A DNA stretch of 64,000 nucleotides. It comes from Asterochloris sp. CNOR1 (lineage: Eukaryota; Chlorophyta; Trebouxiophyceae; Trebouxiales; Trebouxiaceae). The notes under the pieces were generated by a model. The model worked only from the letters and a program-made list of their open reading frames with translations. It was not told the DNA's origin and searched no databases. The stretch is taken from the NCBI GenBank assembly GCA_963969365.1, contig OZ017746.1, forward strand, positions 1,674,001 to 1,738,000, read 5' to 3'. The first letter of the stretch is position 1. Every line of letters begins with the position of its first letter. The translations under genes and the position numbers were made by a program. Positions 52,818-64,000 of the stretch are shown piece after piece.

Positions 52818-54101
52818 TCACACCTCGCTCTGTACTGTCCGGGGACTCTTGTGCTCCACTGTGCAGCCCACAGAGACGCAGGTGCCCAGCATCTCCTTGA
52901 CAGTCCCTGACAGGTCCCTAGAGCAGCTCCGATCCCTCATGATCCGTGCAATCTCGATCACGTCCTCCAATGACAGGTTGCCGCTGTGCTTGATGTTTTT
53001 CTCCTGCAGAAAGGGTGGGCAGAATCCTTGCAGCACTTGCAGAGAGCAGGATCAACATAGATTGCACCAATACCCAGGGCAAGGGATGACTGCAGAGGCC
53101 ACTGCATCTCTGCAGCCCACAGAAGAAGGTAAGTGTGCTGAGAGCAGCCTTCTGCTGCAACTATACGGAGGAGCCTGCCGACAGCAGCGGAAGGAAGACG
53201 GGTGCTGATGGCAAGCCGCATGTGCTACTGCAGGCAGTGTGGGGGAGCCATGCTGCAGCAGGCAGTCAGACTTCTTTAGCTGCTGCAGCCTGCAGGCTGT
53301 GCCGCTGCCTGCCTGCTGGCTGGCGGATGACACCTGGCCACATTGCTGGCGGCCCTGCATCAGCGCTGCTGCAGACGGCATGCTCTTTGTCCCATGGGCT
53401 CATTGGCAGCCCAGCACAGACATGAGCGCTGCAGCAGGCACCCCTTATGCCCAGGACTGAACTGGCAGCCTGATCACCTGTGCTGCAGACGGCAGCACTG
53501 CCCTGCGCGCAGCAGGCAGCAGCCCCTTAACCCCCAGGGCTGATTTGGCAACCCAACACAACAGTCCCCTGGCCAGGGACTGACCTTCTTCCTATCCCTA
53601 GTGGGCTCCTTGAGCGCCTTGATAACCAGGGCAGCTGCTGAGGGGATGACTGACACCTTGGCCACACGGTTCTGCACAGTGAGCTTGCAGGTCACGCGCA
53701 GGCCCTTCCACTCCTTGGCTGTCTCCTTTGCAATGTCCTCTCCAATCTTCTTGGGGGACAACCCAAGGGGACCAATCTTGGGGGCCAGCGAGGACGCTGC
53801 GCCCACCTCTCCTCCCGTGGCTCTCACATACACCTCAACGACGGCTGCAGGCAGGTGGGGCTGGGTCAGCTGTATGCAAGACACCACAGCCCAGCTGCGC
53901 TGGCCTGCTGCTGATGTGCATGCAGCAAAAGGCAGACTCTGACAGGCAGACAGTTCGTGCCAAGCTGTTGTCCTGCTCAGCACACGAGGCACAATGCGAG
54001 ATTGCCTGTGAGGTCGTCTGTAGCCTGGTGACCGCATAGCAGCTGAGCCTGTGCAGCATGAGCCATACACATTCACCTGAGGGGTCGAACTTGGGAGCCA
54101 T
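52818..54101 (-). CDS. RPL12: Cytosolic 60S ribosomal protein uL11 (RPL12), 156 aa
   Basis: uL11 forms the base of the P-stalk with 28S rRNA at the GTPase-associated centre. Three exons close in frame: 54101-54077, 53844-53585, 53003-52818. The protein begins [20 protein letters not shown], then [76 protein letters not shown], and [19 protein letters not shown]. These are nearly invariant in eukaryotic uL11, and the Pro-rich N-terminal domain and the RNA-binding C-terminal domain are both complete. The tail after the last Cys motif ([11 protein letters not shown]) is a little shorter than in animals. The eukaryotic type shows it is the cytosolic, not the plastid, protein. The first intron contains a loosely repeated CTGCAGACGGCA segment around 53370-53520 (second intron side). 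Confidence 0.95.
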
Positions 54102-54585
54102 GACGGCCTCTGCAGCAGGGTCTCTGTTGCAGGCTCTGCCCTTCCTAGCTGAGCTGCAAGTCCTGCAAGCAGCACAGCTTTTCTGAAAGCTCTCGCTGGT
54201 AAGCCGAGATCAGATGTCCAGTGGGTCCTCTTCCCCTGGCCGCTTGGAGCACGATGGCCAGACAAAGCTCCCTTTGCTTGGCACTAAGGCTTAGGCCTGC
54301 ACAAGCTGCAAGTCAAGCAGTCACCAACTCCTGATCTCACCTGTGCGATCCTGGTCCTCAGAAGGTAGACAGCACAGGGTGGGGTCCTCCAAACAAGCTT
54401 GGCAGGGCGGCCGTCTAGGGTTGAATCGAAAATGTACTCCAGTGCCCACCGTACAGGTGCAGCACCTGTCCTGGGCCTCGGGCCCTGCCTCTGATCCCTT
54501 GCATGTGGCCATCAGCTTCCTTAAAGGCAACGTGAGCTGATCAGGACTTTGCCGGGAACACTTCTTCAGGGCACTGCAGGCAGCC
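54102..54585. promoter_or_regulatory. Divergent intergenic region between uL11 and TBL1/HOS15
   Basis: These 484 bases separate the divergent ATGs at 54101 (-) and 54586 (+) and should carry both promoters. No TATA box or repeat stood out. A minus-strand open frame of 88 codons fills part of it (54587-54321) but has no recognisable motif. Confidence 0.4.
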
Positions 54586-57500
54586 ATGAGTGTGACCAGT
54601 GACGATGTTGACTACCTTGTGTGGCGATATCTGGTTGAGTCAGGTGATGTCCCATCATGTGCACCTCCATGCTGGCTGATCTTGCTCCTGCACTTGCCAG
54701 TGCACAGGCTCCACCAGCTGATAACTGCCATACAGGCTACACGCACTCAGCATTTACCTTCAGTAATGAGGGCAGCATTGGCAAGCAGAGGTACAACACA
54801 GACTCCGTTTCGACGGGCGCTTTGGTGCACCTGCTGCAGCGCGGGATGCAGTACATGGAGCTGGAGGCAAATCTTGCAGAGGTGAGCAGGCTGATTGTCC
54901 CAAGTTACAATGCTGGGCCAGATGGCCGCTGCTGCAGCCTCATGCTGGGCAGGTCACCTGAGGTATCTCAGCGCCCTGCCGGCTTGTGTGCTGCCAGGTA
55001 CGGTGTGCTGCCAGGTACATGTGTGCCAATCAGAGCTGAGCTGGGGTCTGCTCCTGCCTGAGCCTGTCCCCTTTTCGGAGCTCACCAGGGCTGACCTTGC
55101 TCCTGTGCGCAATTGCCATGACCAAGCCCCTTGGCACATATATGTGTACCACAGTGGGGGTTACTGCGCCTGCACACACGCTGTGCCCAGTCCACAGCTA
55201 TGGACAGGTCCTGCTCCTCCAGGACGTCCACAACGTGGAGGCCCCATTCCTGTCTGTGCCGGGCAAGGATGTGCTGATGAAGGACGCGGGGGAGCTGAAG
55301 GAGGACCTGCAGCAGCGCAAGGAGGAGGAGCGCCACAACATCGCGCTCAGGCTGGAGCAGCAGCACAAGTGAGCGCCCTGGTGCTCTCCAACCTATGCAA
55401 CCGCAGCGGCGGTGATGCAGGCTTGTGTGCGATTTGCTGATGGGTGCAGGCTCCAGCATTTGAGCCAAGGTTGGCTGCCAAGGTGGCCCTGCATCTGGAG
55501 CACCGGCTCACGCAATGAGGAGCGGTGGGGGAACGGGCAATCTGCATTCTGTGGCTGACCTGTACCATGGCGATGGGCTTTGGCCCTTCAGCATTGCATG
55601 CAGCTGTGCCTGACCAGCCGCACAGATGGAGGCAGGGGCATTGAAGGCATTGCTTGTGCACTCCATGGCTGGGCCTGCTCATGCGCATCGTCCAGCTCCT
55701 CTCGCTGTGACGTCGCAGGCTCACAGGGTTTGCACCGTGCAGGTCCTCTTGGCAGCCATGTAAGCGTTGCGCCATGCCGCATGCAGGCAGCTGCTGGTGG
55801 ATTGCAACATGAGTCCTCAGCCAGGTGGGCTTGCACCAACCCCAGGGGCTCCAGCGCTGATAGCTGTACTGGCCTCTGCAGGGAGGAGAAACAGCGGGCC
55901 AAGGTGCAGAAGCAGCGTGAACGGGCGCGGCGCCAGCGCGGGGAGGCTGCTTTGAAGAGCAACGAAGTCATGACCGACCGCCAGTCCTTTGCGCCCTCAG
56001 AGGTGGGGCGCTGTGTGGCGTCTTCCTGCTGTGGCGCTGGCTTGTGCTCATACCTGCCTTGTTGGTCCAGTCAGCCTTGCACATAGTACCAGCTTTGCCT
56101 GTTTACAGAAGGATTATCAGCTGCTCCGCGGGTGCTGGGTTTGGCTTTGGAGCCTACAATGTATTTGCAGTTCAGGCGTACACCGCCTGGGCATAATGCA
56201 CAAGTTGGCAGATGGGGCCGCCCTGCCTGCAGGTTCAGGAGCTGCAGGGGCACACAGGGGAGGTGCTGACCGCAACTTGGAGCCCTGACGCAGAGCACCT
56301 GGCATCCAGGTGAGCTCTGGCCTGGCATGCAGACCATCAACACCTCTGGTGCTGTGGCTGCTGGCCACAACACCTGACGTCCACTTCACCTCCTGACAGG
56401 ACTGTGGGAAGGCCGCATCCTGCTCTGCTTATGGATGCAGTGTTTTGCCTGGCTTGCAGCTGGCACTTGAAACCGCAAAATCTGCTGCGTGTGAGATGAA
56501 CGGCTTGCAGCTGGCGATGGCAGATGCCTGCACCTTGCCTCACAGCCAGCTTGCCCTGCCTGCAGCTGTGGCGGCGAACGCCCCCAGGTCATGCTGTGGG
56601 AGCTGCCCCTGGGGTCTCAGCACGCCGGGGTCATGCGTGAGCGCCTGCGCCAGCCCTCAGCCCAGGATGCCACCCAGGACACGCTGCGCCACTGCCAGGC
56701 GCTGCACTGGAGCCCTGACAGCGCCTGGCTGGCAGGTGGCATCGACAACGGGGTGGCATGCCTCTGGTCCAGAACAGGTGTGCCTGGCATCCTTCTCAGA
56801 CTGACAGAACTGAGTGACAGGCACAAGCACAAGTGCTGGCAGGCTATGCTGCACAGAGACTCTTTGCTCTGTGCTTGTTCGTGCCACAGTGTCCGTCAGC
56901 CAGGGCAGGGTGCTGCTGCTTGGCAGGCCGCCCTGTGCTCCTGCGGCCCCCGGGTGCGGCGCTGCAGTCACAGTGCAGGGAGCACTCCCCGGCTGCTCAG
57001 GCCTTGCTGCAGGTCTGACCAGTCACCACACTGGCATTAACAACAAGCAAGTGCTTCTGCAGGTGGCGACGTGGAGTGCATGCACGCCCACAAGGGTGGC
57101 ATTGCAGTCGTCCGCTTCTCCCTCAACTGTCAGCGCATGCTGACGGCCGGCACAGACAGCCACGTGGTGGTCTGGGACGTTGCCACCCGCAAACAGCTGC
57201 ACACCTTCCAGGAGCATGAAAGTGAGTGTCTGGGCACCTCACCAGTGCCTGACTGCAGCCGTGCCTCGCTGCTACAGAATTGCAGCCCTGCCAGGGCTGC
57301 TCTGCGTCCCTCGCAGCATGCAGGGATGCCATCTAGCTCACCTGCCAGAGCTCCTGCTGAGGATGTGTTGACAGCTGTGGTGATACAGCAGGCTGCTGCT
57401 CAAGCTGTGGCCTGCCCACCTGCAGGGTCCACAGTGAATGATGCCTGCTGGCGGGACAACGATGTGCTTGCCTTCTCGTCCAGCGACCATGTACACGTCT

Positions 57501-58415
57501 GCAGCTTTCAGAAACGCAAGTACCTGAAGCAGTTTGGCCACTCTGGCGGCGAGACCTACTTGGGCTGGAGTCAAGATTGTAAGCAGTCAATGCATCGCAT
57601 CTGTCCAGGGCTGCAGCTGCACCCTCAGCTGGCCTCATGGCAGCACTGTCCCGCTTGACGTCTTGATATGAGTGCATGTGGCGCTGAATGGTCCTCAGCA
57701 GCAGCACCACTGTGGGCCCGCAGCTGTGTGTGGCCATCGCTGCTGGCCACTGCGCAACGCTAGACAGGCCCTTGTGTGCAGGCCTCTTGCTGGCCACTGG
57801 GGGGGATGACAACCTGGTCAAGGTGTGGCGCGCAGACAGGGACCAGGCCCTGCACACCCTAGAGGGGCACACACGGGAGGTCTCCTGCGTGCGCTGGTCT
57901 CCTTCTGGGGCAGGCAGCCATCAGCACACCCTCATCTCCACCTCCTATGACAACACAGCCAGGTACATTGTCACGATCTGCAGTTGGGACTGTGTACCTT
58001 GGTGGCCTTTCCCCTCATCCCAGCTTGAGGATGTGGTCTGCAGCATGCGCTTGCTGCTAGTGCTGTGCTGGCTAGTTGAAGGTGCTTACTACACATGCAG
58101 CAGCTCACTTGAGGGCAAGTGAACATGAGCTGCCGCTGCAGGGTGTGGGATGCAGACCGGGGAGTGTGCCTCCAGGAGTTCACAGGGCACAGCGCTCCAG
58201 TCATGTGCGTCGCATGCAGCCCAGATGGCCTGCTGGCTGCGTCTGGCAGCGATGACGAGCATGTGCAGGTGTGGACTGTGCAGGACGGCAAGCAGCTGAA
58301 GCGGTACAAGGGCAGGGGTTCCTGCATGAGCATCAGCTGGAGCTCCAGGCACGACAGGATTGCTGCTGCCTTCCAACAGTGGAGCACACTCCCTGTCCTC
58401 ACTCTCAAACGTTAA
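54586..58415 (+). CDS. HOS15: TBL1/HOS15-like LisH and WD40 repeat protein
   Basis: TBL1/TBL1XR1 and plant HOS15 are nuclear co-repressor or histone-deacetylase adaptor proteins. Residues 5-50 form the LisH domain: DDVDYLVWRYLVESG joined to YTHSAFTFSNEGSIGKQRYN and LLQRGMQYMELEANLAE. A charged coiled stretch follows (EERHNIALRLEQQHK joined to REEKQRAKVQKQRERARRQR). WD repeats then read LQGHTGEVLTATWSPDAEHL, LWELPLG, LHWSPDSAWLAGGIDNGVAC, HAHKGGIAVVRFSLN with TAGTDSHVVVWDV, STVNDACWRDNDVLAFSSSD, GETYLGWSQDC, LLATGGDDNLVKVWRADRDQ, LEGHTREVSCVRWSP, FTGHSAPVMCVACSPDGLLA and HVQVWTVQDGKQ, giving about seven to eight blades. The order matches the TBL1 family. The region 55950-56580 was not fully resolved into exons. 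Confidence 0.9.
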
Positions 58416-58626
58416 GTGAAGAGCTCTGCCCCCTCACCTCCCCCTGGCCCACATTCCCTCAATGATCTCAGTCATTACAACATGACAATCTCATAAAATA
58501 TCTGCATGTGTCTGTCTCTTCACGGAAAAGAACGAGGGCCCAGTGTTCCAGGGCAAGCATTCACAGAATGTCATAGGTCAGGCTTGTAGGCCCAATCAGC
58601 TCAAAACTTGATGATGACCCAGTGCG

Positions 58627-61600
58627 CTAGATGTGGGTGCCATCAGGGATGGTGGCACCCCTGAGCACAACGACAATGCCGTCTTGGATGGCATAGCCTT
58701 CTGGTGTGCGGTCTGCCTCCTTGACGCCTTCCGCATTGGTGATTCGAACGTTGCGACCAATGGCTGCATTGTCGTCAATGATGGCCCCCTTGATGTAGGC
58801 ATTGTCACCTGCACAGGGCCAACACTAATGAGTTCCCACACTGTAAACACTGCATGCAGCGCAAGCCATGAGCAAGGAGCTGGCACTGATAATGCAGGAA
58901 TGGAGGCTGTTCATTCCCTTGGCTCAAGCAGAGCAGGCAGTGCACTCATCAACGCCCAGTACACGCCAAGCAGCAGTGTGTGAGCCTAGCCAAGACGCCG
59001 CTGGCCCTCTGCACTCACCAATGCCCAGCACAGACTCGCCCCGCTGCCTGGCTGCAGCGCGCTCCTTGTCATTGGTGTAGTTGTCATTGCCCATGATGAG
59101 CGAGTCCTCCAGGTAGGCGCCCTGGCCCACGTATGAGTTGCAGCCAATGACACAGCCATTAATGTTTGAGCCCTGCACAGAATGGATCACTGGCTTGTCC
59201 TGGCAGAGACAGGGCTGCATAGCGTGCAGCAGTCAGCTGGTGCTGATTGCTTTTGGCGCTTTGAGTGGGCAGCACAGCCAGTTCATGGCAAAAGCTATCT
59301 ACAGGGTGCTGGCAGAGTGCAGTGCAGTGAGCGCACAGCATCAAGGGTCGAACACATGGGAGGTGTCTGGCAAACTGGGAGGTGCACATGGTCAGGATTT
59401 GGCCATGGCACATGACCAAACACTGAGGCAAACCCCTTCCCCGACCAACAATGCAGTGGCATGTCACGCACGCCAGGGATGTCCTCTGTCTTCGCAGGCG
59501 CGCCACTCACCACCAGCACCGACCCCTCTCCAATGAGGGAGTGCGTGATCTCGCAGTTGTGAATGATGGCAGGGGGGAGGATGTGGCCGCGCGAGACGAT
59601 GGCCTCGTCGACGTCATAGATGGACACAGGGGAGCCGGGGCGCGTCAGCTCCAGGTTGACCTCGTAGAAGTCACGCAGGCTGGAAATCTCCTGCAGTGGC
59701 AGGGCCAGGGCATGATGTCAATGGGGCCGCTGGTGCAGGTGGCTGTGGTGCACAACAGCATACAGCGTGAGGGCCTTGTGCCAGGCCCATGGGGTGAAAG
59801 TCTCCTGCAGTGGCGGGGCAGAAGAGCATAGAGAGTAGGGTCACAGACACCCACAAGAAAGTTTATCGCTCAGGCTGGATGTTCTCTGCAGAGGGGACCG
59901 CGGCAGCTTGGTGGGGCCTGCCCATGATGCACACCCAGGCTGAGAGCCGGTGCTGTCAGCAGGGAGCAGCAGCGAGAGGGCGCCTTGCAGCACTGGGAAG
60001 ACAGGTTCTGTGTGGCAGCCAGCGTGGCAGTGATAGCCTCGTCGAACCCTGCCAGGATGAGGCTCACCCGCCAGTAGCCTGTGAAGTGATGAGCCACCAC
60101 CTTGAGCTTGTCTCGCAGAGCGTGGGGGATGACATCATGCCCGAAGTGAGTGTCAGGGCTGGCCTTTGCGCCAAAGCGATCCTCATTCTGCTCCAGCAGC
60201 TTCACCTTCACGGGCAGGACGGCAGCAGCTGCTGTTGTGCAACTGAGCATTGCTTGGCGCCTATCCCCTTAGGTGGCACTGACAGCCTGCTGTAATGCTA
60301 AAGCTGCCTTAACTCGACGCTGCGACTTTGCCAAACCAATCTGGTGCAGCAGACTCACCCAGAGCGGCCCTCAGAACATATGCAGGTGAGGACAGGACGT
60401 AGTCTGAGGCAGCTCACCAGGGCCTGCCTGTTGAAGACGTAGACTCCCATGGAGGCCTCAAAGGGGTAATCCTTGCTGGAGTTGCGGGAGCAGTTGGCCA
60501 TCCGCTCCAGCGCGTTCCCAGAGGGCTTTTCAACAAACTCCTCCACCTCGCCTGCAGGTTAAGGGGATATGTCAGTCTGCAAACCTCTGGCTTGCTGGTC
60601 TGCAGGGGCACCCCTCAGATTTTCTCGAATCGGCCTGTCAGAAGAGCATGGCAGATGATGTACGCACAGCACACAGGGGTGGCCAGGGTGCAGGAGAAAT
60701 CCCTGGCTGAGCAGCCGCATGTATCTGCACCCAGGCCGTGCCCTGCGCTGGTCAGCAGGAAGCCAGAAGGCAAGCTGGCACCGCTGCCAGGCTCAGGGAC
60801 CCTCCTCAAGCCTCCCACTTGTGACATCTGAGAGCTGGAAAGAAGCACCACATAAAACGCAAAGGTTTTGTGGCCTGCAGGGTGTTGCAGGCAGGGCTTC
60901 CAGCGAATTGATGCTGCCATGCTCCATGCCCTCTACGCAGCATCCGATCTGGTGACTTTGAATGAGGTTCTCACCATTCTTGGCCACCCTGGACAGCCCC
61001 CGCAGCTGGGCCTGGCCATGTCCCACTGAGTGCGTGGCAATGGTAATGTCTGCGCCAGCTGCCCTGTGCGTGCGCACCAGCTCCCCATAGTCCTGCAGTG
61101 GCACTGGCTGTATTTGTACATCTCCAACTTTCAGTGGCGGGCCCTCCTGCACCTGCCAGGGCGCCAGAGCCGGCAGGCAGCAGCGTCACTGAAACGGGTG
61201 ACTGCTGGCGTGCACAGACTGCTGATGTGCTGGTGACGTGGCCCGCCAGACGGCCCTGAGCCAGTGCCTTGTGCATCATGGTGGTGGCATACGCCTGTGG
61301 CATGCGCATGGCGCAGCGCCTCATCATGTGCTTCAGTGCCCGGCTGGACGGCACCAGCCATCCTCCCACCAGTCCCCATAGCAGCAGGGCCTGCATGTCT
61401 GCAAGCGGCATGTGCAGCGCTTCACCATGCGGTACAGCGCCTGCCCAGACAGCACCAGCAGCTCGTCGGGCAGGCCTCCCCCCCGGATCGAGTCCAGGAT
61501 CATGGGCAGGTTGCGCCGGACGGCGTCCGCGCTCCCCTTGTACCACTGCTGACTCTGCGGCGTCTGGGTGGCGGCCAGCACATCCACATAGCCCTGCCTG

Positions 61601-63003
61601 TTGACGGCGCCGAAAACGGCGGGGGGGTAGGAGCTGGTGATGTGCGTGTTCAGGGAGGTGGAGTTGAACTGGGTCAGCACGTACCTGCAGGGAGCAGTGG
61701 GTGCTTGCACGCTGTGACAGAGAAGGCACAGCGGCTGCTGGCGCTGCTTGAGGCAGCAGAGGTGGGGTAGAAGGGCACGGTTCCATGCTGCCAGGGTGGC
61801 ACCGCGGCTGCTGGTGCTGCACCTTTGAGCTTGGCGGGGACCGGCAGGGAGCAGAGGGTGTGTTCCTGCTGCACAGCAGCTGCTGGTGCTGCATGAGGCA
61901 GCGAGGGTAGCATGCAGGCAGGCTGTCTGCAAAGCTGTGGACGGGGTGGGCAGGCGGAGGCAGGCAGCCAACGTGGATGCAGGGCAGGGTGCCCTTGCAA
62001 CAGTGCAGCCAGACTTTGAAGCCTGACAAGGCAGGTGTTCAAGCAGTCCATTGCTGAAAGTCTCATTGTATACGAGAAGCAAGGTGCAGAATCTCCACAA
62101 GCTCGGAGTGCACCAGCGACACCAGCTCACATCTTGTTGATTCCCGAGCGGATGCAGTTACTGATGGACACATCTACCAGCTGGGTGTTGGAGCCTGCAG
62201 ACAAGAGATGCGGTACCCAGGTCAACAGGATACACAGGCTGTGACCAGTCTGTGGAAGCCATTGCAGAGTAGAAGAGGACAAGGCGGCATGCCAGATGTA
62301 CTTGATGCAGGCATTCTGAAGAGCCCCTGTCAGATGAGACTCACCTAGCTCCACAGCAGGCATGGCCCTGTATCTTGCCAGAGGATTGTCTGAGGGGCCC
62401 CCAGCCAGAATCACGCCGTGCACACTGCAGGACCATGATCAATTTCGCAACAGGCATCTGCTGGCAGGATGCAGCAGCATGCTGGGCATCAAGAGTGCAT
62501 GGCTGCAGCAAAGACTTGAGGGGAATGTTGAGAGTGCTCTGGTGCACACCGAATGTCAGCTAGATGCCTTGCAGGTTCTCCGGTGTGGCTGCCTCACATG
62601 CCTTCCCAAGTTGATCCTACCTGTTGCTGAGGGGCCTGCCAATGAACTTCTTGTGCTTCCCATTGCCATTCACGGGCTGCAGCATCAGGAGCGATGTGAG
62701 ACCAGCAATCATTGGGCGGCGCCATGTAACCATGCGCTCTTCATATGCTGGGTGCATCCCCACCTGCTGCCCAAGACTGGAGTGCTGCCCAGGAGCCCAT
62801 GTGTTGTCCTTGTCTGTTGCCACTGCAGCTGCAGTGCCAGCCTTGCTCCTCTGATGCTGCTTTCCATGCTGCAGGCCTTGATTGAGGTCTGCTGCAGCCT
62901 GTATTGGGCCGGGCGTGCAGCTTCTGCGGGGAGGCCCAGCACGCGGCGATATGTCCGCACGGGGCTGGTGCAAGCAGCGTTTGCCCAGGAAGCTGCTCTT
63001 CAT
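58627..63003 (-). CDS. ADP-glucose pyrophosphorylase large-subunit-like protein, catalytic motifs eroded
   Basis: AGPase makes ADP-glucose for starch; plant enzymes pair a catalytic small with a regulatory large subunit. Exon 1 (63003-62621) gives a Ser/Arg/Pro-rich plastid transit peptide ([20 protein letters not shown]). Exons 62424-62345, 62194-62131, 61684-61426, 61092-60975 and 60551-60418 join in phase. The family fold is clear: [83 protein letters not shown], then the left-handed beta-helix with [52 protein letters not shown], and [20 protein letters not shown] ending at [10 protein letters not shown]. But the nucleotide loop GGxGTRLxPLT is [19 protein letters not shown] is [15 protein letters not shown] is TQLVDVS, SGDHLYRMDY is [10 protein letters not shown] and YWEDIGTI is YWREISSL. 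It is therefore probably non-catalytic. The start of the exon near 60215 is uncertain. Confidence 0.88.
59687..59820 (-). repeat. Duplicated 3' splice-site segment in the AGPase-like gene
   Basis: The forward string TCTCCTGCAGTGGC at 59687-59700, which is the acceptor and first codons of the exon encoding [11 protein letters not shown], recurs at 59801-59814, 114 bases away. On the minus strand the upstream copy gives a second TGCAG acceptor followed by GAGA. Only about 20 bases match well, so it may be chance or a short local duplication. Confidence 0.4.
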
Positions 63004-63166
63004 GGCGAGATGCGTTCCTCGATTGAGCGCGGCCACATTCAATTCGGGCAGCCAAAAATTGAGATTGACTGATGGAATGTTGCTGTTTCACCCAATCATC
63101 ATTTGGAGAATGATGAACAGACTGTCTGAGGCATTGCTGGGGTTGTTGGTCTTTCTTTGGGGGAGG

Positions 63167-64000
63167 CTATGCCAATGGCTTGGAGAGCCTGACACCATCT
63201 GCAGCATTCATTACCTGCAGACAGAGGGACAGGTCTGATGCCATTGATCCAGCAAGCCATCTGCAGCTGTGGGACCAGACTGGTCCTCTCGCAACTTTAC
63301 CTCCAAGTAAGGTTTGAGGTGCAAGTCTCTGTGCAAGACCATCTTGGTCTCAATCCAGAGGTCGCCATGCCTCTGCTTGATACCTGCAACCAAAGGCAGC
63401 ACATGCAGATGCTGCCGCTCAGACTGTATGCACACCCACAACCTCATCAGATCTGCAACATCTATGGCACCTACCTGCCAGCGTCTGAATGTCCTCAATC
63501 ACCAGGCCTAGCGCAAGTGCCCAGCTGGTAATGTCCGCTGCAACGCAGGCCTCTAGCAGCATCTGGGCGTCCTCTAGCGCCGCTGAGTCGCCCACCACAG
63601 GCAGCTCAGCCGTTGCCGCAGCAAGAGCTGCACGGAGCAGGGGACGCATCTCAGGGCATGCATCAATCAAGCAACCTCCCAAATGAGCTTCAGCAGTGAG
63701 CATAGCGTCAAGTCTCAGCCCAGAAACAATGCAGCATCTGTGGCTCACCTGCAACAGCACCCCAGGCCCACAGCATTCCAGCAGCACAGTGAGCACGCGG
63801 TCAGCCAGGTCAAGCTTCACTCCATTGCACCGGTGCTTCAGCCTGCTGCAACCTACCTGACATCACGGCGAGGGCATTGAGCCCTGGCTCCTGAGGCGAG
63901 CGAGGCTGCTCCTGCACCGCCACCAGCAGGGAGCTGAGGTGGCCCCCAACAGTGACCAAAGCCCGCCCCAGACGAGCCAGCTCCCTGATGCGGTCATCCT
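63167..64000 (-). CDS. C-terminal part of an unassigned protein (5' end beyond window)
   Basis: Five in-phase pieces read right to left: RIRELARLGRALVTVGGHLS then NALAVMSG at the window edge; VKLDLADRVLTVLLECCGPG near 63800; EAHLGGCLIDACPEMRPLLR then a long Ala/Leu-rich helical block ending LALGLVIEDIQTLAG near 63540; IKQRHGDLWIETKMVLHRDL then LKPYLE near 63350; and VMNAADGVRLSKPLA with a stop at 63167. Donors and acceptors (GTAGG, GTAAAG, TGCAG) fit. The mostly helical text suggests a repeat or tethering-type protein, but I do not recognise the family. It ends 163 bases upstream of the AGPase-like ATG on the same strand. Confidence 0.55.

Noticed and set aside
53340-53540. Repeated CTGCAGACGGCA and GGCAGC segments in a uL11 intron
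   Set aside because: Identity is too loose and short to call a defined repeat; similar strings are frequent in introns of this window.
54321-54587. 88-codon minus-strand frame overlapping the TBL1/HOS15 start codon
   Set aside because: No family motif, Cys-rich random-looking text, and it occupies the divergent promoter region; most likely chance.

Overview
The window is nuclear DNA from a photosynthetic eukaryote, most likely a green alga and plausibly a trebouxiophyte. It carries nuclear genes for plastid functions: a homogentisate phytyltransferase, a PAM71-type thylakoid cation transporter, plastid ribosomal protein PSRP-3/Ycf65, an ABA4-like carotenoid protein and an ADP-glucose pyrophosphorylase subunit. 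These sit beside ordinary eukaryotic housekeeping genes: VPS39, a mitochondrial carrier, Pol III RPC4, ribosomal uL11 and a TBL1/HOS15 WD40 protein. Genes are split into many short exons by introns of roughly 80-470 bases, and most 3' splice sites read TGCAG. I saw no prokaryotic operon structure, no rRNA or tRNA gene, no CRISPR array and no recognisable transposon or viral relic.

Layout, left to right. 1-5791 (-): VPS39/Vam6, running off the left edge. 6364-8047 (+): tocopherol prenyltransferase VTE2/HPT. 8281-10618 (-): GDT1/PAM71 transporter, sharing a 163-base intergenic gap head to head with glutamate decarboxylase (10782-16362, +). 16363-18618: no assigned gene, though one exon-like block lies on the minus strand. 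18619-20419 (+): PSRP-3. 20639-23186 (+): UCP/dicarboxylate-type mitochondrial carrier. 23656-27438 (-) and 32778-37628 (+): two paralogous zinc alcohol dehydrogenases that bracket a UDP-glucose pyrophosphorylase (27733-31925, -). 37887-38289 (+): a two-exon 75-residue protein of unknown function. 38511-39603 (-): ABA4-like. 39840-46132 (+): SPATA20/YyaL-type thioredoxin-fold protein. 46477-51044 (-): RPC4. 52818-54101 (-): uL11. 54586-58415 (+): TBL1/HOS15. 58627-63003 (-): ADP-glucose pyrophosphorylase large-subunit-like protein. 63167-64000 (-): C-terminal part of an unassigned protein, cut by the right edge.

Neighbouring genes are not one pathway, as expected for a eukaryote. UDP-glucose and ADP-glucose pyrophosphorylase both use glucose-1-phosphate (cell wall/sucrose versus starch), and several genes serve the chloroplast. 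Intron phases were checked by hand for many genes and close exactly for GDT1, PSRP-3, the carrier, uL11 and the small gene, which makes those models firm. The most interesting points are an AGPase subunit whose nucleotide-binding and catalytic motifs are eroded, an RPC4 whose acidic C-terminal extension depends on splicing an intron that begins with an in-frame stop, a decayed duplicate exon inside the glutamate decarboxylase gene, several likely GC-AG introns, and an undescribed small spliced gene.
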